DNA of 64,000 bases from Favolaschia claudopus (lineage: Eukaryota > Basidiomycota > Agaricomycetes > Agaricales > Mycenaceae), in contig JAWWNJ010000053.1 of assembly GCA_037176885.1 (NCBI GenBank), positions 1,446,344 to 1,510,343 on the forward strand. The letters run 5' to 3'. Shown piece by piece: positions 34,206 through 44,287 of this stretch. The notes beneath the pieces are model-generated. The model did no database searches and was not told where the DNA came from. It saw nothing but the letters and a program-made list of their open reading frames with translations. The position numbers were made by a program, and so were the translations under genes. The first letter of the stretch is position 1. The number at the start of each line of letters is the position of its first letter.

Positions 34206-34690
34206 TGTTGTAGGATAGCGACCGAAGCCCCTGATAGCTATACCCAGCCCGACCACTTTATCATATGTTGATCCGTTGTTGTTGTTGTTGTTGAGATCAA
34301 TTAACGTGCTCGAGCCGCTGCAAGCGGCTATAGTACACGACATGCCGACATCGACTACATGATTAATCAGGATTAATCGTTTCCAGTCCGTCCTTTCCTC
34401 CCACGTCACCCTTTTTATACAACCAATCAACTCCCAGTGCCTCGGGCATGAAGCTTTGAAGTCCCGGTCCGACGGCCTTTGGCCAGTGCTTGCCGAGGTT
34501 GCGATCCCCGTAGGATGGGCGTCAAAGGATCAAGGCGGCAGCGTACGCCTGATCAGACAAAGTGTGATGGATGATTTGTATATCTCTTACTCACCTTATA
34601 TTCTGTACCTTTCCGTAGCAACGATAGCTGTCTTTTGATCCCCAACGCTCATTTGCTCGTCTTGCGCCCTCTGCATTCCCTGCCTTTCAG
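34206..34690 (+). repeat. probable Copia 3' LTR
   Basis: A GCGGGGGAG polypurine tract (34197-34205) immediately precedes TGTTGTAGGATAG, a typical LTR start. A TATA-like TTTTTATAC near 34409 fits an LTR promoter. The 3' end is uncertain and may lie at the CA at 34688-34689, shared with the next element. A (GTT)n run lies near 34274. No matching 5' LTR is in the window. Confidence 0.5.
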
Positions 34691-35065
34691 CCGTTTTGGA
34701 AACAATATACGGGTTTTGATTGAGTGGTGCTCGTTCGTTTGTGCTTACGTTTGTTGACGATTCTGTCATCGGCAAAGCCGGGAGCACCACTTTGTGGGGT
34801 GTTGCCGTACCACATCAAATGCCGCTGGTCCCTTGTTTTGGCCCTTGCCCGCAAGTCATGGCCCTGTCGAGCTCTGGGCAAGTAGCAGCTGAGTCTTGAT
34901 CCTCAGTTCTGTTAACCCCCTATTTTTTCCTGGTGTTCTTTGGGTGGCGGAAGCGAAAATCAGATTCGGCTGAAGTGGAGCTGGTGACGGGAAGCAAAAC
35001 AAAAGTAAGCACAAACAAATGAGCACCACTTGATCAAAACCCGTATATTGTTTCCAAAACGGCTG
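34688..35065. mobile_element. 378-bp inverted-repeat element
   Basis: Ends are CAGCCGTTTTGGAAAC and its inverse, with arms of about 45 bp. The right flank is TA but the left flank is not, so the TSD is unclear. The right end of a relative is visible near 62835-62858 (ACGAAACGGCTG followed by TA). No ORF. Confidence 0.75.
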
Positions 35066-35085
35066 TATGCATATGTTGCATGTTG

Positions 35086-35275
35086 CGATGGATTGAGATG
35101 AATTGTACAAAGATTCAGACTATCACGATGCATCTCAAGCTATACCGAAAAAGTGTGCCACTTTTCCAGATGGTTTGAGCATGGATGAGATAGTTTGAAG
35201 ATATTCGCATTTCATCTCATTTCATTTCACCCAATCCCGTGGACTTTTGACTGGGGATTATATGCGATTACTTCC
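35086..35275 (+). mobile_element. 3' fragment of CCAGTC-ended element
   Basis: About 190 bp matching 49310-49475: shared GATGGATTGAGAT, CTTTTCCAGATGGTTTGAG and the end GTGGACTTTTGACTGG. The 5' half is missing. Confidence 0.75.
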
Positions 35276-35377
35276 ACCTATGCGTTGTAATGCCCTTAAG
35301 GGTTATGTGTGTCTATATCGGCTTATATCGGCTCGTCAGCCGATATAGGCGGTTTAGGATTTTTCCGACTTGGTATT

Positions 35378-35496
35378 AGGGAGGTTGTGCAAGCGACCCA
35401 GGTCGCTTTTTGACCGCCCAGATCTCCGCAGCGATGGATGCCAGGTGTAAGCGCTTGAGCTCTAAGCGACGACTGTTCGTGGTGGAGATCTGACTA
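35378..35496 (+). mobile_element. truncated AGAGAG-family foldback element
   Basis: It begins AGGGAGGTTGTGC after an ATT, then carries the palindrome AGCGACCCAGGTCGCT and GACCGCCCAGATCTCCGC, matching the 32478-32679 element. The right end is lost; a 57-bp palindrome follows at 35501. Confidence 0.7.
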
Positions 35497-35500
35497 CTTA

Positions 35501-35557
35501 CCAGTCTGCTACGCCCGTCGTGCTCGCCACAATTGACGGCCTCGCGTAGCAGACTGG
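35501..35557. mobile_element. 57-bp micro-palindrome with TTA flanks
   Basis: CCAGTCTGCTACGC and its perfect inverse form 14-bp arms around a 29-nt centre. TTA occurs on both sides (35498-35500 and 35558-35560). Confidence 0.65.
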
Positions 35558-36245
35558 TTAAAATTCGTGATACAGCAATGCAACTGTAATGGCTCACTAG
35601 CCGAGACGCAGGTTCAGGTTTTACGCTCATTGATATCCCATGGCAGCCATCAACCATCCTCTTCCGCTCTGCGTCGCCGCATCGACGTCGCTCCTCCTCA
35701 GAAATCACCCACGTCTCCGACTCAGAACCGCCATCTCGCGCGCCAAATCAGCCCGCAAATCCGTATTCGAGCAGTACAAATGATTTGGGGCTGAAGAGAA
35801 AGCGGAAAATTCTATTGAGGACCCCGGGGTGCAGGCAGAAACCCTCCCCATATATGGTTATATTGCAGAAACCGCCCACGCAAAGTTTGACGATGTCTGA
35901 ACAGAAACCCACTTAGCCTGTGCAAACATTGTCAAAATGCCCAACTTGGACCGGCCATTGCGAGCTCAAATGGGGGTCAATTCCATTGGACCAAAACGCA
36001 AACTAGGTCTATTTTTTAAGTATTGATATTACATTTACGGTTATTTTCATTGGATCGGCCGGAATGTTCGGCACCGAAGCCAACGACTTCAGGGGGCGTA
36101 TGTCGTTGTATTCGCATTCAGTCATGTTGCAAGCCCCTCACATATCTACATCCCGCTTGACAGCCTCTGTCAAAAGGAGTCGTCTACATCGCTACCGGTC
36201 CGTTCCTTTTCTGAGTATTACATACTGCTGCTCCATTGCTCAACC

Positions 36246-37377
36246 ATGGTAAGGGACATGCTGCGAGAGCCCATCGCTGAATTTTTGGGCGTTGCAATCC
36301 TGGTCATATTTGGATGTGGGGTCAACTGCTCGGTTCTTCTCTCCTCTGCTCCCGGCATCTCCTCCTACCCTAAAGGTGTATGTATTAGCACTAGCCGTAG
36401 GGCTGCGTGTCCAGCTCATCTAATCCTTGTCCTAGGACTATCTCGCTGGCTGTTTTGGATGGGCGGTAAGGCTCCATTGTGTTCTAGTGTTTTCTCTTCC
36501 CATCCCCAATAATGTTCAGATTGGCCTATGTCTCGGCGTTTGGGTTGCCGGTGGGGTCTCACCCGCTCACATCAATCCCGCGGTGCGTCGGCGCCACTTT
36601 GCCCATTCATTCAAAATGCGGGCTGAGCGCGTGGTTAGGTCACATTGGCTATGGCCACTTGGCGTGGATTTGCTTGGAGAAAAGTACCGGTCAGTGGGCT
36701 CATAAGCCCTTCGTTCAGAGTAGTAGCTCAGATTCCTCTAGGTTTTTATTTTCGCTCAACTTCTCGGCGGATTTGTCGGCGCAGCTCTTGTCTACGGCAC
36801 TTATTTCCATGCCATCGATACCTTCGAGGGTGGGGTTGGTATACGTACCTTAAGAACTGCAGGCCTCTTTAGCGCATACTCGGTATGGCATACGTTGTGG
36901 AACTCTATACAGTAGCACCTCGCAATTGACCAATTATCTTAGATTGGCTACATGACTAACGTCATTTTTTACTGAACTGCTCGCGACGGCCATTCTGGTG
37001 CTCGTCATTGTTGCCCTCACCAACACTAACAATACTGCCCCACCAGCACTCTTTCCCCTCGCAATATTCATCGTCATGCTTGGTATAGGCGTCTCCCTAG
37101 GGATGCAAACCGGCGAGCATTACTCCTTCCAATTGAGATAAGTACAAGGATTGGAATAATTTCCTTCTCAGGTTTTGCCATGAATCCTGCGCGAGACTTT
37201 GGGCCCCGGCTTTTGACAGCTGCTGTTGGTTATCCCGGGACCGTCTTTAGCTTTCGGCATCAATACTGGCTCTGGAATGGAATAATTGCGCCAATCGTCG
37301 GCGCACAACTTGCCGTGGCGTTGTATGACATTTTTCTCTGTCAGGAAGAGGACAGTCTCGTTCTCAAAAAGCTGTAA
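36246..37377 (+). CDS. aquaglyceroporin (MIP family), frame break in exon 6
   Basis: Membrane channel for water, glycerol and small solutes. The seven-exon model is 36246-36377, 36436-36465, 36520-36582, 36639-36689, 36742-36882, 36943-37112 and 37172-37377. Family blocks are [10 protein letters not shown], first pore box [39 protein letters not shown], then [17 protein letters not shown] with the second NPA. The Asp after NPAR is typical of glycerol-type channels. Exon 6 is one base too long: the six-T run at 36965-36970 shifts the frame before TELLATAIL. The last intron would use a GC donor. So this is either a decaying gene or has a homopolymer sequencing error. The start ATG gives a very short N-terminus; an upstream exon may exist in 36060-36240. 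This is the clearest non-transposon gene here. Confidence 0.85.
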
Positions 37378-37445
37378 GAGTCGTCTTGACCGCTAATTGT
37401 CCAACCACTCAGTTGGTGTAGGTCAAAGGTATATGCTGGATACTA

Positions 37446-38130
37446 CACTAACTCGGCAAAAAAAATGTCCGATCGGTTTTTGCTTCGTTTTTGCACGGAA
37501 ATGGGACTTTCCATCTGAAACGAAGTTGAAGGTTGTGGAAGTGACTGAGCCGGAATTTTTGCACGCAAATAGATCATCAAAGTCTGTTAATTCCGGCATC
37601 AACTGGGCGAAACTACCGAAACAGGATATTTTCCGGTTCTGCAGTAACCGATTTCAGGGTAGCCCAGGTGCATACGTCGAAAGTTCCAGATAAACTAAGC
37701 AATTCCACAAGTTGCACCAAGAAAGGTTGAGCCGTTGTAGCGCTATGACGCGAACAATTCTGCCATTTTGATCCAATTTCGGCACATTCCGGTTAAAATA
37801 GTCGAAAATGGCCACTTTGCGCTCGCTGTAGCGCCTTTTTGCCTGCATATTTTTGCTTGGTCTAACTTGGAGAAATACTCAGTAAATATCAGGCTATAGA
37901 ATGAGAAAGTCAGCTCTGAGATTGATCGTAATCTGAGCGATCTGGAAAGTCGGATTTTCTGTGTTGTGACCGGCCTGATTGCGCATCATATTTTGCCGCA
38001 AAACAAATACGGCAGGATAATGCCCCTTAATTCTACAAGCTACACTGTAAGTCATTTGAAGCCGAAATGTATGTCCATTGTTGAGAAATATGCGGAATAT
38101 CGATCGGACATTTTTTTTGCTGAGTTAGTG
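37446..38130. mobile_element. TA-target element with Tc1-like ends, 685 bp
   Basis: Ends are CACTAACTCGGCAAAAAAAA and its near-perfect inverse (one mismatch), continuing into ATGTCCGATCG. Flanking TA lies at 37444-37445 and 38131-38132. No transposase frame, so non-autonomous; the ends are typical of Tc1/mariner relatives. Confidence 0.88.
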
Positions 38131-38151
38131 TAATTAGGTGTGGGTAGAGAA

Positions 38152-38331
38152 TGTCGCAACTTTCTTTTTTTCGCGATCGGGCTCAATCGGGCCCGATTGC
38201 ACTCCGAGCCCCTTCAATAACAACTCCGCCACCTTATAACACAAAACATGTAGCATTCAAATGAGCAGGAGGATTTGGTGGGATGGCTGTGGGCCACTAT
38301 CGAAGATCGGGAAAAAAAGAAATTTGCGACA
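38152..38331. mobile_element. 180-bp foldback element
   Basis: Inverted ends TGTCGCAACTTTCTTTTTTT and GAAATTTGCGACA pair with few mismatches for about 28 bp. Only AA is shared in the flanks. The interior contains GATCGGGCTCAATCGGGCCC. No coding. Confidence 0.6.
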
Positions 38332-38603
38332 AAGCTGGGTCGTAATCGAGTGATTTATGGCGCTAGCAAGAGGGAGAGAGAATTAGAGAAATAAGAGCTA
38401 TAGTGTACAGCCTGTGCCTTCTTCAAGAGTAATAGGAACAAACTGCATGAAGCAATATCTTATAACTGGAAGCTCGTTCTCCAAGTCTGCGCTTTGAAGA
38501 GCCAAATGTTTTGCGCTCAGAAATTGTGGACTCGGATTTGAGTCTGATCATCGGAGGCTGAATCAGTGAATGGCATAATATGTGTGACTGCCTAGACTCG
38601 ACA

Positions 38604-38646
38604 CCAGTCGTTATTGACGGAAACACACCACGTCAATAACGACTGG
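38604..38646. other. perfect 16-bp-stem hairpin
   Basis: CCAGTCGTTATTGACG and its exact inverse flank an 11-nt loop (GAAACACACCA). It shares the CCAGTC...GACTGG edge with 35501-35557 and 48546-49475. Confidence 0.85.
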
Positions 38647-38994
38647 AGCTTACGGTAGCTAAGGCGGAACAGATTTTCTCCCACGATTTTCAAAGACTTT
38701 CGCCAAAATTTCGCTAGCGTCTTGTACAAGTTTTTTGTATCCAAAATCTGAGTGCACAGTTTTGTCCTTGAAAATCTAAGACTTCGGACGTTCTTCGTGT
38801 TTTTTTCAATCGAAAAATTGGTTTCACAAATCGCAATACTAATTTGGCATGTACCAAATAGGGGACCACAGTGCTTGCGTCCGCACCACTCGACATGATA
38901 TACAAGCGCACCCGCCCCGACTCGGAATATGACTCTGACTTCGCGCCACCACCTCAGGCCCCCCCACGAAAGAGGAGAGCACTCAGCCTGCCTC

Positions 38995-39036
38995 CGAGAT
39001 TCGTGCTGTTAATCACCGGAAACAGCACGAATCTCG
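38995..39036. other. perfect 16-bp-stem hairpin
   Basis: CGAGATTCGTGCTGTT and its exact inverse flank a 10-nt loop (AATCACCGGA). It lies inside a short open frame (38871-39143) of unknown meaning. Confidence 0.85.
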
Positions 39037-39231
39037 CGGATTCACGTAGATATTGCATGTATTGGTACACAGACCACAATATCATTTTATTTGCACCCGA
39101 ATTTCGCTACACATCGCATTATTTTAATGGTCTCATTCCATGATTTTACGCATGTGCAGGGAGGCTTTGGGATTTGAGCCTGATTTTCATTGGATCGGCA
39201 CATGAATTTGGCACATGAAAAATGAATACGA

Positions 39232-39350
39232 GTGAATATGAATATGCCAGAATATGGATACGAATACGATACGGCTGTGACATACTCGAATATATTTAAA
39301 TTTGAATACGTTTGAATACCACTGCGGCGTGATTTGGTCCCTCGGCGGTG
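39232..39350 (+). repeat. fragment of GAATACGATACG hAT-like family
   Basis: Matches 45725-45830: shared ATACTCGAATATATTT, GAATACGTTTGAATACCAC and TGCGGCGTGATTTGG. It lacks the TAGTGCTGGCC ends. Confidence 0.75.
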
Positions 39351-39846
39351 CCTATGGTGGGAGACGTGACTTCATGTCACGCCGCAATTTTTGGAATTTT
39401 GACCTGAAACTCGGCCCAATCGACTTGGAATACCAAGAGTGGCCGTTTTCCGAAATCTTGGACCGTGGAAACTTTTTGATGGGAAATGGCCAAATTTTCG
39501 CCCGAAAAACAACATTTAAAGGGGGTGAAAATACCATTGAGGCGGGACTTGAGAAGATTTTCAACATTCCAATTCGCCCCCATAACTCTCTTCTGACCGA
39601 ATTCATGAATTACCTATATCTGGAGACGAATTGACCATTGATGGGCCATCAAATTCGCCCCGGCAGAGGCGTTTCGGATCAAATTCCGCTTTAGGATGGC
39701 CAAATTCGTGGCCATATTCACGAAAGTCAACGGAGGGTAAAACTAGTACTGGTCCATCCAATCTGTTCTACTCCGTAAAAGGATGCGATTTCTGCAAGAT
39801 CAACTGTCACACAAGTTATTAGCGTCACAACATTGTACATAAAAGT

Positions 39847-40128
39847 TTGTCGAAATCCAAGTCTTCTCAAGGTTCTTCTTCGCATCACTCGACCCCTACG
39901 TACTCTTCCTCCTCTTCCTCCTCCGAACCCACTCCTATGGAAATTGACGCGACGAAAACTAAACGCGGACCTCTTACTCAAGAGGAGCGTGATCGTCGTC
40001 GTCGTGAAGGACTCTGTCTGTATTGCGGACAGGGTAAACACAAGATTTCTGACTGCCCAAACATGTCGGAACGTGCTAAGAAGCATTATGCTTCGAAGCA
40101 AGGCTCTTCCCAGTCGGGAAAAGCCTAA
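39847..40128 (+). pseudogene. gypsy Gag C-terminus with zinc knuckle
   Basis: A Ser-rich linker is followed by PMEIDATKTKRGPLTQEERDR and the knuckle CLYCGQGKHKISDC (CX2CX4HX4C), then a stop near 40128. Nucleocapsid-type RNA binding in the virus-like particle. The N-terminal capsid part is missing. Confidence 0.8.
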
Positions 40129-40253
40129 CCCGGGGCTCTCTCCCTGTCCCAGGGCCTCCGGTTGATGACGGGACACATCGCATTCCTAGTCCGGAACCCA
40201 ATTCTCGACGTAACTCGAGCCAAACTGCTGCTAAGCCCCGATTCAACTCGGGG

Positions 40254-40901
40254 TTAGACCTCCCAAGTGTAAAATACGCGTCTCCTCAGTTTCTTTTTAC
40301 TTCCTCTGCACCTACTCTCAATTCTCCTCTTCATTTCTTCATTAATGTTCGTCTCAATTTTCCGAACCGTAAATCTATTTCCACTTTTGCGCTCATTGAC
40401 TGCGGCGCAACTACCTCTTGTATTTCGGACAGGTTTGCCGCACTCGATTGGCTTCGTCACCACAATCCTGACATCGATTGGGCAGAGTCTACCCTCTCCC
40501 TCGATTGTTGTGGTCTTACTCGCTCTCATCCGGTGAAAGTTACGGCAAAAGGCTTTGGTCTTGCGCCTAAACTCAACCAAACTACTCTCAACTCGTCCTC
40601 GGTGCTTGGAATAGGCTTTGGTCTAACCGACGCCGCTTCTTTTGCTTCGTCTTCCGTGAAGCCTCGACGCGCAATTCGCGTTCCGTCCTCGACGGCTCAA
40701 GACACATCTGGTGTCTCATCTACAAATTCCTCTGCAGAGTCTCCTCCTTCTCCCTCGTTTCTCTCGTCCTTTGTGCGCTGGAATGGCTTTGGTCGCTCCG
40801 CGCCTACTCTCGCTGTGAAACCTCCAGACATTAAATTGGTCATTATAATACACCGCAGGTACGAGGAGTTTTGTATTCTAATGTCTGTTTATAAGAGACT
40901 A
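40254..40901 (+). pseudogene. gypsy protease region
   Basis: The frame contains FALIDCGATTSCISDRFAA, an aspartic protease motif in which DCG replaces the usual D(S/T)G, followed by a long Ser-rich linker and KPPDIKLVGSKRFAKCAK-type sequence once insertions are removed. This segment normally joins protease to RT. It is broken by the paired 60-bp insertions at 40842-41000. Confidence 0.7.
40842..40901 (+). mobile_element. 60-bp insertion, copy A, 9-bp TSD
   Basis: Starts ATTATAATACACCGCAGG and ends TTATAAGAGACTA. It is flanked by AAATTGGTC on both sides (40833-40841 and 40902-40910). The interrupted gypsy frame is restored by removing it. An identical copy lies inverted at 40941-41000. Confidence 0.85.
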
Positions 40902-40940
40902 AAATTGGTCGGCTCTAAGCGCTTTGCTAAATGCGCGAAG

Positions 40941-41000
40941 TAGTCTCTTATAAACAGACATTAGAATACAAAACTCCTCGTACCTGCGGTGTATTATAAT
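40941..41000 (-). mobile_element. 60-bp insertion, copy B (inverted), 10-bp TSD
   Basis: Exact reverse complement of copy A over all 60 bases. It is flanked by ATGCGCGAAG on both sides (40931-40940 and 41001-41010). Only 39 bp separate the copies, and these 39 bp are the original gypsy sequence. Confidence 0.85.
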
Positions 41001-41022
41001 ATGCGCGAAGACCGAGTATATA

Positions 41023-41472
41023 AGGTAGACCCAGTCCACCCTCGACGAACATCACGTGTTATTTCCATCTACAGCGAACCTCCTTATATCGAGACTATTA
41101 GGAGGAAACAGCCCAATTCCTCCGACCAGATTGTTCTAATTGTATTCAAGTATCTAGAGATAAAATATCAGAGCTCTATTACCTCTGTGCAAGAAGGAGT
41201 TCCGGAAACAAGTTTTGTGATGGGAAAACAGTTGAGGCAGTCGTGGGAGCAAATTTTGAGACAGCCGCCAGTGATTCGATAACTCTGGCCCAGAAACTCA
41301 TGGTATCGTCACAATGTCAGAGAGAAAAATGAAGCTTAGACTGAAATAAAGGATTTGGTCGAGGGGATTTGTTCAATTCAAACTACAATGTACTTTACAG
41401 ATGCATTTTGTCGAAAACCGCTGAATAAGGAAATTTCACGTGATGTTTGTCGAGGGTGGACTGGGTCTACCT
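41023..41472. mobile_element. TA-target MITE, 450 bp
   Basis: Inverted ends AGGTAGACCCAGTCCACCCT continue for about 36 bp with near-perfect pairing (CGACGAACATCACGTG). TA at 41021-41022 and 41473-41474. The interior ORF (about 60-90 codons) has no transposase motif. Confidence 0.9.
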
Positions 41473-41729
41473 TACTAGAAACGAAAACGAAAACGACTAT
41501 ATATAGAATAGCCGATAGATGGCCGGTGGCGCCCGTCGGCAGCAGGTTCAGAAACGAAAATGAAGCAGTCGGCACGGAACAAGTCAAGGTCGGCTCTATG
41601 ACGCCAAGGGTCACGGTCACGTACATGCTTGATCGATCGAGTTACTTATGTTGGTCCCGTTCCGATGCTCGGCTACTACTTAAAAGTAACCGAAATTGCC
41701 GTTTTTTCTTGGTTTTTTCCCGTGCTCGT

Positions 41730-42166
41730 TAGTGTTGCCGGAAGCTGGAGCTAGCTCCGAGCTGAGTTCAACTCCAACTCGACCCCTTCCCAAAAGCGGC
41801 ACCTCGAGGTGATGCCAGCTCGCCTCGACTCCACCCTCGTCACCCAAAGCGGACGACGTGACATTTCGGGTGGTGCAACTGAGTGACATCACACTCCTTC
41901 CCCAGTTTCTGTATTGGCCGTTTCTTGGCCGTTTTCGACGTATAAAAAGCAGTTTGAGCTTGAAGAGAGCTCAGGAAAACCTTCCACATAAAAATTTGGT
42001 CCATTCTCCCCTAACATTTTGCCCTTCGGGTGGAAAGATGAACCCTGGGACACTAGATTCCCATATCCGGTATCAGCTCTGAGCCAGCTCCGGTCAACTC
42101 GAGCTGACAGCGAGCTGATGGGCAATCAACTCGAGTTCAGCTCCAACTCAGCTCCCGGCAACACTA
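41730..42166 (+). mobile_element. hAT MITE with TAGTGTTGCCGG ends
   Basis: Ends TAGTGTTGCCGGAAGCTGG and CAGCTCCCGGCAACACTA are variants of the autonomous hAT termini. The left TSD GTGCTCGT is at 41722-41729. The right copy is displaced to 42955-42962 because another element inserted in the terminal TA. No coding. Confidence 0.93.
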
Positions 42167-42952
42167 CTGTACCAACCTGTATGACTGAAACGCAAAATGG
42201 ACCGTTACAGGCTGAAACGGCTGAAACGGCTTACCAATCACCCTTTTATGGAAGGTGACCTGCCTTATTTGGGTGATTGGTAAGCAGAAACGGGCGTCCG
42301 TTACGCGTTACGTTTCAGTCATACAGATTGGTAAGATAGAGAGCGTGGGATCCCCGCACCCTTATGTCAGCATCACACTGTGACATTGTCACGCTCGACG
42401 TCGAGGGCTTATAGCACGATGCTAAGGTCCAGATTGGGAATTTTGCCCAATACAAGTCTTAGATAGAGGTTCAATGAAGGGTTCCTATTGGGCAGAGTTG
42501 CCAAAATATCCCTTGGTCTCTTGCTATATGACCCACAAAAAAAATCAGACCACTTTTTTTCTGAGTGTTTCTATGTGGTTTTCTCACCAAATGAGACACT
42601 TTTCAAAAACTTCGGAGGAAAATTTGGCCAGCACAGCCACATGATAGTCATCTCGGCATGCTTCGCCAGCTCGCTTAAGGGTGGGACCTGTCAAACCTTT
42701 GCGGCGCAATGAGTGACAGAAACTCCTTGCAGTGTGGAAGGTGCTTTTCAAACCAAAAACCAAAATTTCAGAGCCGAATTAAAACAGCTAGAATGTCTTC
42801 TAAAGTCTGTAGGTCAGCCCTTCCGCAGGCCGGAAAGAGCACGAAATTTTTTGTGCGACTGGTCACTGGGGATTTGGCCGTGGGAACGATTAATAAGCGT
42901 TACATAACATGCTTAAGTAAGGTGCGGGGATCCCACGCTCTCTATCTTACAG
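42167..42952. mobile_element. TA-target MITE inserted in the hAT MITE end
   Basis: Ends CTGTAAGATAGAGAGCGTGG and inverse, continuing into GATCCCCGCACC. TA lies at 42165-42166 and 42953-42954. The left end is itself split after CTG by another insertion at 42172-42331. No transposase. Confidence 0.9.
42172..42331. mobile_element. 160-bp TA-target MITE, innermost nest level
   Basis: Ends CCAACCTGTATGACTGAAAC and inverse with one mismatch. TA at 42170-42171 and 42332-42333. The interior repeats GGCTGAAACGGC and holds GGTGATTGGTAAGC. Confidence 0.9.
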
Positions 42953-42970
42953 TAGTGCTCGTGCAACTTA

Positions 42971-43097
42971 CAGTGGCGGCGGGATCTGATGCCACCCCCC
43001 AAAAAATGATGTGGCCCCAATCGACTCCACTTGCATCAAAAGTTCCAGAAATAGGCTGTTCTATTTTTAGGGGTGGCATCAGATGGCGCCGCCACTG
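42971..43097. mobile_element. 127-bp TA-target MITE
   Basis: Ends CAGTGGCGGCG with inverse CGCCGCCACTG, then ATCTGATGCCACCCC on both arms. TA at 42969-42970 and 43098-43099. CAGTG-type ends suit a mariner/pogo relative. Confidence 0.9.
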
Positions 43098-43535
43098 TAG
43101 CTACTGCCGGCAGCCAACACAAATTAAGAGATAAATATAAAATAATAATATTTGTTTACTTTATGTAGTCCATTCTACCTTTAGTGTTCGTCTATATCAC
43201 GTTTGCCACGAATCTCATACTTGGGTATCGTAAAAATTTCTATTTTATGATTTTGAAGTGGAGTGATCTTCACTCTTCAATTAATTTAGAGTACTAAAAA
43301 CACGCCGTGTGCGTGACCTGGTACAGCCACTCGGACGCGTTCGGCAAGCGGCCGATGACACAATACCACGTACATTGATATACTGTGACTGTGACATCAA
43401 TCCAGTCCTTTCGGCTTCCTTGCCGTGTTGAAACCGGTCATTTTCGTTTCTGAATGCTGGAAATTGATGGACTTGATGGCCTGGAAGGCTAGCCGCGTTT
43501 TCGTTTTCGATTTTCGTTCATACCGGCGAAGACCG

Positions 43536-44270
43536 CCGAGTCTGTCTGTTTTCTCCGTTTCCACGATGTGGATTCGGCTGCGTATATTAACGCTACTACT
43601 ACCTCGGTAACGGCGTTGACGACGTCGTTCCGCCTATTCCTGATGCTACTAACAATTTGGATTCTTTTATTCCAGATAAATTTCGGGATTTTGCGGACAC
43701 GGTCTTTTCGGCTTCAAAATTCGACGAATTGCCGAATCACCGCCCGTACGACGTGTTGAGGAGGGAAAAACTCCCCCTTTCGGGCCGTTGTACCGTCTCA
43801 CTCCTGACGAAAAGCCGAGTATGTCAATTCCAACCTCAAGCGCGGTCACATCCGGCGCTCTACCTCTTCCGCGGCGTCACCCGTCCTGTTCACGCGCAAG
43901 AAAACAGGCGAACTACGTCTTTGCATAGACTATCGAGGTTTGAATTCCATCACTAAAAAGAATCGTTATCCTCTTCCTCTCGTTGACGACCTCCTTGATC
44001 GCGTTCAGGGCTGCAAACATTTTACGCTCATTGATCTCAAGAGCGCATACAGCCATGTTCGCATTAAGGACGGGGACGAGTGGAAAACGGCGTTTCGTAC
44101 GCCTCTGGGTCTCTTTGAGCAATTGGTGGTTCCTTATGGTCTCACCAACGCTCCCGCGGCTTTCCAGTCCCTTATTCAGGACACTCTTCGCGATTTACTC
44201 GACATCATTTGTGTCGTGTATATCGATGATATCCTTATTTTCTCCCGCACCCAGGAAGAGCATGACTGTG
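43536..44270 (+). pseudogene. gypsy reverse transcriptase fragment
   Basis: After a linker (PIPDATNNLDSFIPDKFRDF) and [17 protein letters not shown], the RT core reads [56 protein letters not shown] and the catalytic [10 protein letters not shown] (YxDD). At least one frameshift lies before the core (near 43770-43900). It ends abruptly after EEHD at the repeat boundary. Non-functional. Confidence 0.85.
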
Positions 44271-44287
44271 ATGCGAGTCGGTTCGGC

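Larger units (their letters stand above)
41015..43525. mobile_element. composite insertion with 10-bp TSD in gypsy pol
   Basis: GCGAAGACCG lies at 41005-41014 and 43526-43535. Deleting the element plus one copy joins ...AKCAKT to AESVCFLRF in frame. Ends are imperfectly inverted (GAAACGAAAACGAAAACG near both). 9-10 bp TSDs suggest a Mutator-like element. Its own sequence is about 0.7 kb; the rest is later insertions at 41023, 41730, 42167 and 42971. Confidence 0.75.
39840..44287 (+). mobile_element. decayed Ty3/gypsy retrotransposon, heavily interrupted
   Basis: A single gypsy pol region can be followed from Gag zinc knuckle (39.85-40.13 kb) through protease (40.25-40.9 kb) to reverse transcriptase (43.54-44.27 kb), but at least seven insertions interrupt it. 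LTRs were not found: the 5' end stops near 39840 and the RT is cut after EEHD by the inverted repeat starting at 44288. Removing insertions with their TSDs restores the frame at the two sites checked (40842-41000 and 41015-43525). Confidence 0.85.

Noticed and set aside
40846..40996. Single palindromic MITE with 58-bp arms and TA target site
   Set aside because: The ends do fit TA flanks, but the duplicated AAATTGGTC and ATGCGCGAAG on both sides of each arm, plus frame restoration, favour two separate 60-bp insertions.
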